This document shows, one piece after another, positions 24,473 to 33,680 of a DNA stretch of 64,000 nt. A program made the position numbers and the translations under genes. Every line of letters starts with the position of its first letter. The first letter of the stretch is position 1. Origin of the DNA: Pseudomonas sp. DNDY-54 (GTDB lineage: Bacteria; Pseudomonadota; Gammaproteobacteria; Pseudomonadales; Pseudomonadaceae). The DNA is taken from the NCBI RefSeq assembly GCF_019880365.1, contig NZ_CP082271.1, positions 3,906,001 through 3,970,000 on the forward strand. Reading direction: 5' to 3'. The notes under the pieces were generated by a model. That model searched no databases. It was not told the origin of the DNA and saw only the letters and a list, made by a program, of their open reading frames with translations.

Positions 24473-26293
24473 ATGTCCTTTGCTTCCCTCGGTCTCTCCG
24501 AGGCTTTGGCCGGTGCCGTCGAGGCCGCCGGTTACACCCAGCCTACACCGGTGCAACAGCGGGCCATTCCCGCCGTGTTGCAAGGACGCGACCTGATGGT
24601 CGCTGCACAGACGGGAACCGGCAAGACCGGTGGCTTTGCCCTCCCCGTACTCGAAATTCTTTTCCCGGGCGGCCATCCCGATCGCGAGCATCGTCACGGT
24701 CCACGCCAGCCGCGCGTATTGGTACTGACGCCGACCCGCGAACTTGCCGCCCAGGTTCATGACAGCTTCAAGGTCTACGCCCGTGATCTGCCGTTGAAAA
24801 GCGCGGTGATCTTCGGGGGCGTCGGCATGAACCCACAGGTTCAGGCTGTGGCCAAAGGCGTTGACGTCCTGGTTGCCTGCCCCGGCCGCCTGCTCGACCT
24901 GGCGAATCAGAAGGCCATCGACCTTTCCCACGTGGAAATTCTGGTGCTCGATGAAGCCGACCGCATGCTGGATATGGGCTTCATTCATGACGTGAAGAAG
25001 GTCCTGGCCAAGCTGCCGACCAAGCGCCAGAACCTGCTGTTCTCGGCCACATTCTCCAAGGACATCACCGACCTCGCCAGCAAGCTGCTCCACGAGCCGG
25101 AGAAGATCCAGGTAACACCGCCAAACACCACCGTCGAGCGCATCGAGCAGCGGGTGTTCCGACTGCAGGCCTCGCACAAGCGCGCCCTGCTGGCCCACCT
25201 GATTACACAAGGCGCCTGGGAACAGGTCCTGGTGTTCACCCGCACCAAACACGGTGCCAACCGCCTTGCCGAGTATCTCGACAAGCACGGTCTGCCGGCA
25301 GTCGCGATTCACGGCAACAAGAGCCAGAACGCCCGCACCAAGGCGCTGGCTGACTTCAAGGCCAACCAGGTGCGCATCCTGGTCGCCACCGATATCGCCG
25401 CGCGCGGCCTGGATATCGATCAACTGCCTCACGTGGTCAACTTCGAGCTGCCGAATGTCGAAGAAGATTATGTCCACCGTATCGGTCGTACCGGCCGCGC
25501 GGGGCGCAGCGGTGAGGCCATCTCGCTAGTCGCGCCCGACGAGGAAAAACTGCTGAAGGGCATCGAGCGGATGACCAAGCAGAAGATTCCGGACGGTGAT
25601 CTGATGGGCTTCGACGCCAGCACCATCGAAGCCGAGAAGCCTGAGGTTCGCGAGCCGCGCCAGCCACGTCCTGCTCGCAACAGTGAACGCAAACCTCGGG
25701 GCGAGCGCACCGCCAAAACCACCGAAACTGCAGCCAGCGAGCCGAAAGCGGGTGATCGCAACCGCCACGGGCGCAACAAGCCGCGCAGTGCGCGTCCAGC
25801 GCAGGGCTCAGCAGAGCAGACCGCTGCAGCGCCGGTGAGCCGTCCGCCTCGCCTACCGAATGATCGCGCTCCGGACGTATTTCTTGATGACGAAGTCGAT
25901 AACTTCGGCAACAGCGTCGACTACGTCAGCCCCTACCAGAACAAGCAGGGACGTGGCCGTCGCCCCGCCGCCCCGGCTCAACCCGGTGGTAGCCAACCAC
26001 GTGCCGCGGCAGCTCCACGCAGCGGCACTGCCGGAGCAGGCGCTCAGGGCAAAGGCAAGCGCCAGGGCCAATCGGCCCGTGGTGGTCAACCACGCCGCAA
26101 GAACGAAGGGCGTCGGATCGACGGTGATAGCGGTGGTCCCCGCCGGGACGTTGCGGAGAAGCCGAAGGAAAAGCAGCCGGTCATCATCCACAAGGAGTCG
26201 AAGCTGGACCGACTGCCCAGCATTGAGCAGTTGGAACAGCTTCCGACCAAGCCTCGTGGTGAGAAGCCGGCATTGCTGACCCGCAACCGCTGA
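24473..26293 (+). CDS. rhlE: DEAD-box RNA helicase RhlE
   Basis: This 606-residue ATP-dependent RNA helicase has a two-domain core of about 380 residues: the Q-motif region (GYTQPTPVQQRAIP), Walker A AQTGTGKTGG (residues 45-54), PTRELAAQ, the DEAD box in LVLDEADRML, SAT in LFSATFS, and HRIGRTGRAGRSGE. The remaining 220 residues are a disordered tail rich in R, K, P, A, Q and G (for example QSARGGQPRRKNEG), presumably for RNA binding. RhlE proteins act in RNA degradation, ribosome assembly and cold growth. It is monocistronic with a strong terminator. Confidence 0.95.
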   Translation: MSFASLGLSEALAGAVEAAGYTQPTPVQQRAIPAVLQGRDLMVAAQTGTGKTGGFALPVLEILFPGGHPDREHRHGPRQPRVLVLTPTRELAAQVHDSFKVYARDLPLKSAVIFGGVGMNPQVQAVAKGVDVLVACPGRLLDLANQKAIDLSHVEILVLDEADRMLDMGFIHDVKKVLAKLPTKRQNLLFSATFSKDITDLASKLLHEPEKIQVTPPNTTVERIEQRVFRLQASHKRALLAHLITQGAWEQVLVFTRTKHGANRLAEYLDKHGLPAVAIHGNKSQNARTKALADFKANQVRILVATDIAARGLDIDQLPHVVNFELPNVEEDYVHRIGRTGRAGRSGEAISLVAPDEEKLLKGIERMTKQKIPDGDLMGFDASTIEAEKPEVREPRQPRPARNSERKPRGERTAKTTETAASEPKAGDRNRHGRNKPRSARPAQGSAEQTAAAPVSRPPRLPNDRAPDVFLDDEVDNFGNSVDYVSPYQNKQGRGRRPAAPAQPGGSQPRAAAAPRSGTAGAGAQGKGKRQGQSARGGQPRRKNEGRRIDGDSGGPRRDVAEKPKEKQPVIIHKESKLDRLPSIEQLEQLPTKPRGEKPALLTRNR

Positions 26294-26304
26294 AATGCAA
26301 AAAT

Positions 26305-26334
26305 AAAAACGCCGCCTTCAGAGGCGGCGTTTTT
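26305..26334. terminator. Bidirectional terminator between rhlE and oprM
   Basis: AAAAACGCCGCC / GGCGGCGTTTTT with loop TTCAGA is symmetric, with A- and T-tracts on both sides. It lies 11 bp beyond the rhlE stop and serves the convergent efflux operon as well. Confidence 0.9.
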
Positions 26335-26394
26335 GTTAGAGCGTTTAGCTCGGCAAGAACATCATTGAACGACGGCAAGCGCCGTAAAACATCC

Positions 26395-27825
26395 TCAACC
26401 CTGCCCTGGTATAGCCTCGCCCTGGGCATCCCAACCGCCGCCCAATGCCTTGAACAGCTCGACCTCGCTGACCATCTGCGCCAGACGGTCGCTGATGAAT
26501 TGCTGCTGAACTTCGAATAGCTGCCGCTGTGCATCGAGGAGGGTCAGGTAGCTGTCTATCCCGGTGCGGTAACGGCGTTCGGCAAGGCGGTAATAGTCCT
26601 CACTGGTCTCCAGCAGATCGCGCTGAGCCTGCACCTGGCGAACGTAGGTGGCCTGAGCGGCCAGTCCGTCCGCCACTTCACGGAAGGCTGTCTGGATTGC
26701 CTGCTCGTACTGCGCCACCTGGATGTTGCGGCTGATCTCGGCATAGTCGAGGTTGGCACGCAGCTGCCCGGCGTTGAAGATCGGCACACTGATGCTCGGG
26801 GCGAAGTTCCAGTAGCTGGAGCCGCCATCGAACAGCCCGGACAGCTCACTGCTCGCACTACCCACCGCACCGGTGAGGCTGATGCGCGGAAAGAACGCCG
26901 CCCTCGCCGCGCCGATATTGGCGTTGGCAGCACGCAGCTGGTATTCAGCTTGAATGATATCCGGACGTTTATAGAGCAGGTCCGACGGCAACCCCACCGG
27001 AACCGCCGCGAGCAGCTCGCGCTCCAACCGACCATCAGCCGGCAAATCCAACGGAATATTGCGACCAAGCAGCAGCGTCAGGGCGTTGCGATCCTGGGCC
27101 ACCTGGCGGGTATAACGCTCGATCCCGACTCGTGCTGTATCGACTGCGCTGCGCGCCTGGCTCAATTCGAGTGCTGAGGCTACGCCAACATCGAAGCTGC
27201 GCTGAGTGAGCGAGAGGCTCTCCTCATAAGTTTTCAGCGTGTCACGGCTCACCTGTAGCAGAGCCTGATCGGCCTGCAAGGTCAGCCAGGCGTTGGCAAC
27301 GCTGGCAATCAGGCTGACCTGCGTGCTCCGCTGCGCCGCCTCCGTGGCGAAGTACTCCTGCAATGCCTGCTCGCGCAGACTACCCAGGCGCCCGAACAGA
27401 TCAAGCTCCCAGGACACCCCGAACGTCGCACTGTATTGGCTGCTGATGGCGCTTTCGCCGGTCTGGTTCAGATCACCCGGCGTTCGAGTACGACTGCCGG
27501 CTGCATCGCCACTTACCAGCGGCAGCACATCGGCTCGTTGTACGCGGTAAAGGGCGCGATAGGCATCGACGTTCAGTGCCGCAATACGGAGGTCGCGGTT
27601 GTTCTCCAGCGCCACGGTGATCAACTGACGCAGCGCCGGATCCTTGAAAAAGGTCTGCCAGTCCACCTCCATCTGCGCCCCTTTCGCCGCACTGGCAGAA
27701 CCGATGTAAGCCTCACCCTCTGGCCAGCTGGCAGCCGTAGGTGCGCCAGGCCGCTGGTAATCCGGCATTAACGAGCAGCCGCTCAATGCTGCCATCAGTG
27801 CCAGGCTCAGTAGTGACTTGTTCAT
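26395..27825 (-). CDS. oprM: RND efflux outer-membrane channel (OprM/TtgC)
   Basis: This 476-residue outer-membrane lipoprotein forms the trimeric TolC-like exit duct of the efflux pump. The lipobox is LMAALSGC (C17). Two structural repeats typical of OprM-type channels are seen: coiled helices such as QSFDVGVASALELSQARSAVDTARV and RYRTGIDSYLTLLDAQRQL, and beta segments such as FGVSWELDLFGRLGSLRE and NFAPSISVPIFNAGQLRANLDYAEI. It overlaps mexB by 4 bp. By synteny with P. aeruginosa (yceI, mexAB-oprM, rhlE) it is the oprM orthologue. Confidence 0.93.
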   Translation of the reverse strand: MNKSLLSLALMAALSGCSLMPDYQRPGAPTAASWPEGEAYIGSASAAKGAQMEVDWQTFFKDPALRQLITVALENNRDLRIAALNVDAYRALYRVQRADVLPLVSGDAAGSRTRTPGDLNQTGESAISSQYSATFGVSWELDLFGRLGSLREQALQEYFATEAAQRSTQVSLIASVANAWLTLQADQALLQVSRDTLKTYEESLSLTQRSFDVGVASALELSQARSAVDTARVGIERYTRQVAQDRNALTLLLGRNIPLDLPADGRLERELLAAVPVGLPSDLLYKRPDIIQAEYQLRAANANIGAARAAFFPRISLTGAVGSASSELSGLFDGGSSYWNFAPSISVPIFNAGQLRANLDYAEISRNIQVAQYEQAIQTAFREVADGLAAQATYVRQVQAQRDLLETSEDYYRLAERRYRTGIDSYLTLLDAQRQLFEVQQQFISDRLAQMVSEVELFKALGGGWDAQGEAIPGQG

Positions 27826-30800
27826 TGCGCCTCCCCGTTTTGCTCGTCATCGCCGGCTTTTTTTCGCTTACCCAGCGACGACACCAGGACATAGAACAGC
27901 GGCACCCAAAAAATGGCCAACACCATGGCGCTGAGCATGCCGCCGATCACGCCGGTACCGATTGCATGCTTACTGCCTGCGCCCGCCCCGCTGGAGATTG
28001 CCAGCGGAAGCACGCCGAGCATGAACGCCAGGGACGTCATCACGATAGGACGTAAACGAATACGGCAGGCTTCAATCGCGGCAGCGGTCAGTGTCATGCC
28101 TTGCTCATGCAGGGTCTTGGCGAACTCGACGATCAGGATCGCGTTACGCGCCGACAAGCCTACAGTGGTAAGCAGCCCGACCTGGAAGAAGACGTCGTTC
28201 GACAATCCGCGACCCATGGTGAAGGCCAGCGCACCGACAATGCCCAACGGCACAACCAGCATGACAGAGAGCGGAACCGACCAGCTTTCGTACAGTGCCG
28301 CGAGGGCAAGGAATACCACCAGCAGCGACAACGCATAGAGCGCCGGTGCCTGCGACCCGGACAAACGTTCCTCATAAGACTGGCCCGTCCATGAGTAACC
28401 GATGCCCGCCGGCAATTGTTCGGCGATCCGCTCAACCGCTGCCATGGCCTCGCCGGAGCTGTAACCTGGTGCAGCCGCGCCCAGAATTTCCATCGCCGGC
28501 ACGCCATTGAAACGCGTCAGCTTTGGCGGGCCATACGTCCACTCACCCGTGGCAAAGGCGGTGAACGGCACCATCTCGCCCTCAGCGTTACGCACGTACC
28601 ATTTCCCAAGGTCCTCCGGATTCATCCGCGAGGTCGGCTCGCCCTGCATGTAGACGCGTTTGACCCGACCCCGATCGATGAAATCATTGACGTAGCTCGA
28701 GCCCCAGGCAATGGAGAGTGAATCGTTGATCGCCGCAAGGGAGACCTGATGCGCACGCGCCTTTTCATCGTCAATGATCAGCCGATACTGCGGCTCGTCA
28801 CGCATCCCGTTGAAGCGAACACCGGTGAGCGTCGGGTCCTCGGAGGCGAGCTGCATGAACTGGTCGCGAGCCTTGGTCAGCGCTTCATGACCAAGGCCAG
28901 CCTGATCCTGCAGATACACGTCGAAGCCGGTGGCATTGCCCAACTCCATGACCGCAGGCGGCGCAAAGGCGAACACCATGGCGTCACGAAGGCTGAAGAA
29001 GTAGCCCTGCGCACGCTCCGCCAGGTCGAATACGCCCTGCCCAGGCTCAGTCCGCTCTTCCCAGGGTTTGAGCATGATGAAGGCCATGCCTGAGCTCTGG
29101 CCACGACCGGCGAAGTTGAAGCCGGTAATGGTGAATACCGAACGGACCGTCTCACCTTCCTCAGTGAGCAGATAATCGCGCATCTGCTCGACGACCTCCT
29201 GAGTCCGATTTGCGGTCGAACCGGCCGGTGTCTGAACCTGGGCGAACAACACACCCTGGTCTTCCTCTGGAAGGAACGCAGTAGGAATGCGGGTAAACAT
29301 CCAGATCATGATGCCAACGATGACCAGATACATAAGCAGGTAGGGCAGTTTGCGCCGCAGCACAGCGACCACGCCACGCTCGTAGCGCAGCGTGCCGCGC
29401 TCGAAGGTGCGGTTGAACCAGCCGAAGAAACCGCGCTTGCCCTCGTGATCGCCGCTGTGCGGCTTGAGAATGGTCGCGCACAGCGCCGGCGTGAAGATCA
29501 GCGCGACCAGCACCGAGAGCACCATGGCCGAGACGATGGTGATCGAGAATTGCCGGTAGATAACCCCAGTGGAGCCACCAAAGAACGCCATCGGCAACAG
29601 TACGGCGGAAAGCACCACGCCGATGCCCACCAGCGCGCTCTGTATCTGGCCCATCGACTTGCGAGTGGCCTCCCGTGCGGAAAGCCCCTCCTCGCGCATC
29701 ACCCGTTCGACGTTCTCCACCACTACGATCGCATCGTCCACGAGCAAGCCAATGGCCAGAATCATGGCGAACATGGTGAGCGTATTAATGCTGTAGCCGA
29801 ATGTCAGCAGGACCGCAAAGGTGCCGAGGATCACCACGGGCACAGCCAGCGTCGGGATCAGCGTCGCCCGCAGGTTCTGCAGGAACAGGAACATCACCAG
29901 AAACACGAGCACGAAAGCTTCAATCAGCGTATGCACAACGCCTTCAATGGAGGCCGAGATCACCGGTGTGGTGTCGTAGGGGTAAACCACCTCGACGCCC
30001 GGCGGGAAGAAGGGCTCCAGCTCGGAAATGGTTGCGCGCACCGCATTTGCGGTATCGAGTGCGTTGCCGCCTGCGGCAAGACGTATCCCCAAGCCCGCTG
30101 CTGGGCGGCCGTTATATTCGGCGCGGATCGCATAGCTTTCGGCACCGAGCTCAACTTTTGCGACATCGCGCAGGCGTACCTGTGATCCGTCAGCATTGAC
30201 CTTCAGCAAAATCTTTTCGAACTGTTCCGGCGTCTCCAGGCGTGTCTTGCCAATGATCGTGGCGTTGAGCTGCTGCGTTTCTACAGCCGGCAAGCCGCCA
30301 AGCTGGCCGGATGAAACCTGAACGTTCTGCTCCTGTACCGCGGACCGGACGTCCACTGCCGTCAGCTGGTACTGTTGCAGTTTGGCCGGGTCGAGCCAGA
30401 TGCGCATGGCGTACTGGGCGCCGAACACCTGGAAGTCACCGACACCCGGCGTACGCGAGATCGGGTCCTGCACGTTGGCGACGATGTAGTTAGCCAGGTC
30501 GAAGTTGGTCTGCTGTCCATCCTTCGACACCAGCGCCACGACCATCAGGAAGTTGCGCGCCGATTTCGACACACGTATGCCCTGTTGCTGAACTGCCTGG
30601 GGCAGCAACGGCGTGGCGAGCTGCAGCTTGTTCTGGACCTGCACCTGGGCGATGTCAGGGTTGGTGCCCTGCTCGAACGTCACGTTGATGCTCATGCTGC
30701 CATCGGAGTTGCTTTCCGAGGAGATGTAGCGCAGCCCATCGAGGCCATTGAGCTGCTGCTCGATGACTTGAACGACGGTGTCCTGGACGGTCCGCGCCGA

Positions 30801-30956
30801 AGCGCCCGGATAGTTGACCGATATCGATACGTTCGGCGGTGCGATGCTCGGATATTGGTTGACTGGCAGATTAAGGACCGCCAGCGCACCGGCGAGCATC
30901 AGCACCAGAGCAATTACCCAGGCGAAGATTGGCCGATCGATGAAGAACTTGGACAT
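27822..30956 (-). CDS. mexB: RND multidrug efflux permease (MexB/TtgB)
   Basis: This 1044-residue inner-membrane proton antiporter of the HAE1 family captures drugs, solvents and detergents from the periplasm and membrane. Standard features are twelve transmembrane segments in two homologous halves, large periplasmic loops, and the proton-relay aspartate pair in ILAIGLLVDDAIVVVENVERV. The N-terminus MSKFFIDRPIFAWVIALVLM is diagnostic. Length matches MexB (about 1046). It lies 6 bp after mexA and is coupled to oprM, so all three pump parts come from one operon. Confidence 0.96.
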   Translation of the reverse strand: MSKFFIDRPIFAWVIALVLMLAGALAVLNLPVNQYPSIAPPNVSISVNYPGASARTVQDTVVQVIEQQLNGLDGLRYISSESNSDGSMSINVTFEQGTNPDIAQVQVQNKLQLATPLLPQAVQQQGIRVSKSARNFLMVVALVSKDGQQTNFDLANYIVANVQDPISRTPGVGDFQVFGAQYAMRIWLDPAKLQQYQLTAVDVRSAVQEQNVQVSSGQLGGLPAVETQQLNATIIGKTRLETPEQFEKILLKVNADGSQVRLRDVAKVELGAESYAIRAEYNGRPAAGLGIRLAAGGNALDTANAVRATISELEPFFPPGVEVVYPYDTTPVISASIEGVVHTLIEAFVLVFLVMFLFLQNLRATLIPTLAVPVVILGTFAVLLTFGYSINTLTMFAMILAIGLLVDDAIVVVENVERVMREEGLSAREATRKSMGQIQSALVGIGVVLSAVLLPMAFFGGSTGVIYRQFSITIVSAMVLSVLVALIFTPALCATILKPHSGDHEGKRGFFGWFNRTFERGTLRYERGVVAVLRRKLPYLLMYLVIVGIMIWMFTRIPTAFLPEEDQGVLFAQVQTPAGSTANRTQEVVEQMRDYLLTEEGETVRSVFTITGFNFAGRGQSSGMAFIMLKPWEERTEPGQGVFDLAERAQGYFFSLRDAMVFAFAPPAVMELGNATGFDVYLQDQAGLGHEALTKARDQFMQLASEDPTLTGVRFNGMRDEPQYRLIIDDEKARAHQVSLAAINDSLSIAWGSSYVNDFIDRGRVKRVYMQGEPTSRMNPEDLGKWYVRNAEGEMVPFTAFATGEWTYGPPKLTRFNGVPAMEILGAAAPGYSSGEAMAAVERIAEQLPAGIGYSWTGQSYEERLSGSQAPALYALSLLVVFLALAALYESWSVPLSVMLVVPLGIVGALAFTMGRGLSNDVFFQVGLLTTVGLSARNAILIVEFAKTLHEQGMTLTAAAIEACRIRLRPIVMTSLAFMLGVLPLAISSGAGAGSKHAIGTGVIGGMLSAMVLAIFWVPLFYVLVSSLGKRKKAGDDEQNGEAQ

Positions 30957-30962
30957 GTCTGG

Positions 30963-32126
30963 TTATCCCTCTTGGCCAGCAGCGGCTGTGCCAGCCTGAG
31001 CATCGCTCTGCCCGGCCGGCTGGACATTACCGGCTGGCTGCGGGTTGACCTCAACACCAGGGCGAATGAACTGCAGGCCTTCGGTGATCACGCGATCACC
31101 TGGCTGCAGGCCTTCGCTGACCAGCCAGCGATTGCGCACTGCGCGCTCGGTCTTGATCTTGCGCAGCTCGACCTTGTTGTCGGCGCCCACCACCATCGCC
31201 GTCGGCTCGCCACGAGCGTTGCGGGTAACGCCTTGCTGAGGCACCAGCAAAGCCTGCTCTCGTACACCCGCGAGCAGCCGCGCATGGACAAACATTCCGG
31301 GCAGCAGGTTTTTTTCAGGGTTTGGGAACTTGGCGCGGATGGTGACCGAGCCCGTGCCTTCGTCTACGGCCACCTCGGCAACTTCCAGCGTGCCGTCATG
31401 CGGATACTCGGAACCGTCTGATAGGATCAACCGAGCCTTCGCCGCGCTGTCACTGGCCTGCTGCAGCCGGCCGCTTTCCAGATCACGCCGCAGGGCAATC
31501 AGATCCTGCACCGGCTGGGTCACATCGACATAAATCGGATCAAGTTGCTGGATAGTCGCCAGTTCCTGCGTCTGGCCATTACTGACCAGCGCACCCTCTG
31601 TCACAGCAGAGCGGCCGATGCGTCCGGAGATGGGCGCCAGTACCTTGGTATAACGCAGATCAATTTTCGCCCGCTCGAGCTCGGCCTGTGCCTGCAACGA
31701 CGCGGCCCGAGCCTCATCATGGGCCTGCTGGCTCACCGCCTGCTCCTCGACCAGCAACGCATAGCGATCCGACAGCGACCTGGCCGAGGCCTGCTTCGCC
31801 TGAGCGCTTTTCAAGGTAGCCTCGTAGACCGCCGGATCAATCTGATAGAGCTGCTGTCCCTTTTTCACTTCGCTGCCTTCGTTAAACAGGCGCTTCTGAA
31901 TAATCCCGTTTACCTGCGGACGGACTTCGGCGACGCGGAAGGCTGTGGTTCGGCCTGGCAGTTCCGTCGTCAACGCGAACGGCTCGGCTTTGAGCGTCAC
32001 GATACCCACTTGCGGCGTTTGCTCAGCTGCGGCAGGTGCCGCCGCTTGTTCGTCCTGGCAACCACTGAGCAGAAACGCAGCGACAAAGAAGGGGATCAGA
32101 GCAGCACTCGCTGACTTGATTGGCAT
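30963..32126 (-). CDS. mexA: RND efflux periplasmic adaptor (MexA/TtgA)
   Basis: This membrane-fusion protein of 387 residues links MexB to OprM. The start at 32126 places a lipoprotein signal (FFVAAFLLSGC, C23) at the N-terminus; a longer frame to 32240 lacks a signal. The lipoyl/barrel segment EVRPQVNGIIQKRLFNEGSEVKKGQ, an alpha-hairpin (about residues 95-170) and the GRIGRSAVTEGALV and NLLPGMFVHARL segments are family landmarks. It is the first gene of the operon. The upstream region has a TtgR-type operator but no regulator gene. Confidence 0.95.
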   Translation of the reverse strand: MPIKSASAALIPFFVAAFLLSGCQDEQAAAPAAAEQTPQVGIVTLKAEPFALTTELPGRTTAFRVAEVRPQVNGIIQKRLFNEGSEVKKGQQLYQIDPAVYEATLKSAQAKQASARSLSDRYALLVEEQAVSQQAHDEARAASLQAQAELERAKIDLRYTKVLAPISGRIGRSAVTEGALVSNGQTQELATIQQLDPIYVDVTQPVQDLIALRRDLESGRLQQASDSAAKARLILSDGSEYPHDGTLEVAEVAVDEGTGSVTIRAKFPNPEKNLLPGMFVHARLLAGVREQALLVPQQGVTRNARGEPTAMVVGADNKVELRKIKTERAVRNRWLVSEGLQPGDRVITEGLQFIRPGVEVNPQPAGNVQPAGQSDAQAGTAAAGQEG

Positions 32127-32206
32127 CGAAAACGACCTCGTTGAACAGATAGCCCCAGAGCAGAACAGCTTGGGCAGACTCGAATGGCAGAATGCGTGGA
32201 ATATAC

Positions 32207-32228
32207 TTACATTCAAGACTGTCTGTAA
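32207..32228. promoter_or_regulatory. TtgR/AcrR-type operator upstream of mexA
   Basis: TTACA and TGTAA are separated by 12 bp, the same arm sequence and spacing that I recall for the TtgR operator of P. putida ttgABC. A second local symmetry, GTCTGT-AA-ACAGAC, occupies 32221-32234. The site lies 81-102 bp upstream of the mexA start. A TetR-family repressor encoded elsewhere is the likely ligand. Confidence 0.55.
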
Positions 32229-32325
32229 ACAGACGATCACGTCTCCAATGCGCTATTGCAGTGATTACGGATAGCTATCAGCACGGGCAATAGACTGCCG
32301 CTTTGTTGCTGAGCGCTGAAAGCAG

Positions 32326-32347
32326 AACGCCGGCATGCGCCGGCGTT
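32326..32347 (-). terminator. Hairpin after yceI
   Basis: The perfect 22-bp palindrome AACGCCGGC / GCCGGCGTT with an ATGC centre lies 17 bp beyond the yceI stop on the minus strand. It lacks a strong T-tract but is well placed to end the cytochrome b561-yceI transcript before the efflux operon. Confidence 0.55.
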
Positions 32348-32363
32348 GGATACCGATTGGCAG

Positions 32364-32939
32364 TTACTGGCGAATGCCTTCCACGGAAATGATTAGGTCG
32401 ACGGTCTGCGACGCCGGGCCGAGATCCATTTTGATATCAAAATCTTTCAGATTGAGCGTGGTCATTCCTTCGAACCCTGCACGATATCCGCCCCACGGAT
32501 CTTTGCCTTCACCTAGAAACTTGGCGGCGATCACGACCGGCTTGGTTACGCCGTTAAGGGTCAGGTTGCCAGTGATATCAGCTTCGCCTTCGCCCGTAGA
32601 TTCAACCGACGTGGATTCGAAGGTGGCGGTGGGGTGTTCCGAGACGTTAAGGAAATCGTCGCTACGCAGGTGCTTGTCGCGTTCAGCATGGTTGGAGTCA
32701 ACGCTAGCGGTTTGCAGCGTGACATTAACCTTGCTCGCTTCCGGCTGGTCTGCATCGAAGCTGAAGCTGCCGTCGAACTCTTTGAAGGTGCCCCACAGCC
32801 AGCTATAGCCGAGGTGGCTGATCTTGAAGTTAACGAAAGCATGTTGGCCTTTGGTGTCGATCGCGTAATCGGCAGCAAATACTTGTCCGGCCATCAGGGA
32901 CGATCCTATGGCCAGTGCAGCGAGGGTTTTCTTCAGCAT
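32364..32939 (-). CDS. YceI-family periplasmic protein
   Basis: This 191-residue protein has a signal peptide (LAALAIGSSLMAGQVFA) and a YceI beta-barrel that binds isoprenoid-like lipids in the periplasm. Landmarks are YAIDTKGQHAFVNFKISHLGYSW at the mature N-terminus, FDADQPEASKVNVTLQTASVDSNHAERDKHLRS-type strands, and ITGNLTLNGVTKPV. The start at 32939 puts the signal peptide first. It lies 22 bp after the cytochrome b561 gene, the conserved yceJ-yceI arrangement, suggesting a joint role in quinone or isoprenoid handling. As I recall, the P. aeruginosa orthologue has been reported as a secreted protease, PasP. Confidence 0.9.
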   Translation of the reverse strand: MLKKTLAALAIGSSLMAGQVFAADYAIDTKGQHAFVNFKISHLGYSWLWGTFKEFDGSFSFDADQPEASKVNVTLQTASVDSNHAERDKHLRSDDFLNVSEHPTATFESTSVESTGEGEADITGNLTLNGVTKPVVIAAKFLGEGKDPWGGYRAGFEGMTTLNLKDFDIKMDLGPASQTVDLIISVEGIRQ

Positions 32940-32961
32940 TGTGTTCTCCTTTGAGTGGACG

Positions 32962-33516
32962 TCAGGTGTCGGCACGGCCGAGCATTCGTTTGAGCGTGGA
33001 GTCACGATCAATGAAATGGTGTTTCAGCGCAGCCAAGGCGTGCAGGCCAGAAAAAATCACCAAGGCCCAGGCGAGGTATTCATGAACCAGACCGGCTATG
33101 TCCTCCTGGTCCGGAATGCCAGTGATCAGCGCAGGCACCTCGAACCAATCGAAGACACTGATCGCACGGCCATCTGCAGTCGATATCAGATAGCCTGAAA
33201 TCATCACCGCGAACAAACCGAGGTAAAGCAGACCATGGCCCGCCTTGGTCGCCAGCCGTGTCACCCGGCCATGGCTCGGCAGGGGCGCCGGGCCGTGACT
33301 GAGGAAGCGCCAGACGAGCCGTACAGCCATCACCGCGAACAAGATCAGGCCGATACTCTTGTGTATGTCCGGAGCGGTGCGGTACCAGCTGCTGTAATAG
33401 GTCAGCCCCACCATCCAGTAACCCAGCGCGAACAACCCAATCACTGCAACCGTCACCACCCAATGCAAGAGGATGCTGATCAGGCCGTACTGGCTTGTTG
33501 AGTTTCGCAACTGCAT
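32962..33516 (-). CDS. Cytochrome b561 family protein
   Basis: This 184-residue di-haem membrane protein has four transmembrane segments: ILLHWVVTVAVIGLFALGYW, HKSIGLILFAVMAVRLVWR, KAGHGLLYLGLFAVMISGYL and HEYLAWALVIFSGLHALAALKHHF. The conserved haem-ligand histidines are LLHW, DIHKS, AGHGL and GLHALAALKHH. It should pass electrons between the quinone pool and a periplasmic acceptor. The start at 33516 is chosen because the extra 25 upstream residues are not typical. It is the first gene of a two-gene operon with yceI and is divergent from bioA. Confidence 0.9.
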   Translation of the reverse strand: MQLRNSTSQYGLISILLHWVVTVAVIGLFALGYWMVGLTYYSSWYRTAPDIHKSIGLILFAVMAVRLVWRFLSHGPAPLPSHGRVTRLATKAGHGLLYLGLFAVMISGYLISTADGRAISVFDWFEVPALITGIPDQEDIAGLVHEYLAWALVIFSGLHALAALKHHFIDRDSTLKRMLGRADT

Positions 33517-33680
33517 GGAATCACCCGTGAATTGTGTTGCGGCAAGCCTAACGACAAACAGATCGAAATGAATCGCATTTTTTCGTTTCAAAATATCGGA
33601 TCGCTCGATAGGACGGCGTCGATCAAGTTTGACGAACGCTTTCTGCTAGGCTGCGCCGACGCCCGAATCAAGGAGCCATG

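Noticed and set aside
32215..32234. CTGT...ACAG near mexA as a LexA box
   Set aside because: The spacing between the CTGT and ACAG arms is 6 bp rather than 8; the TTACA-N12-TGTAA symmetry explains the site better.
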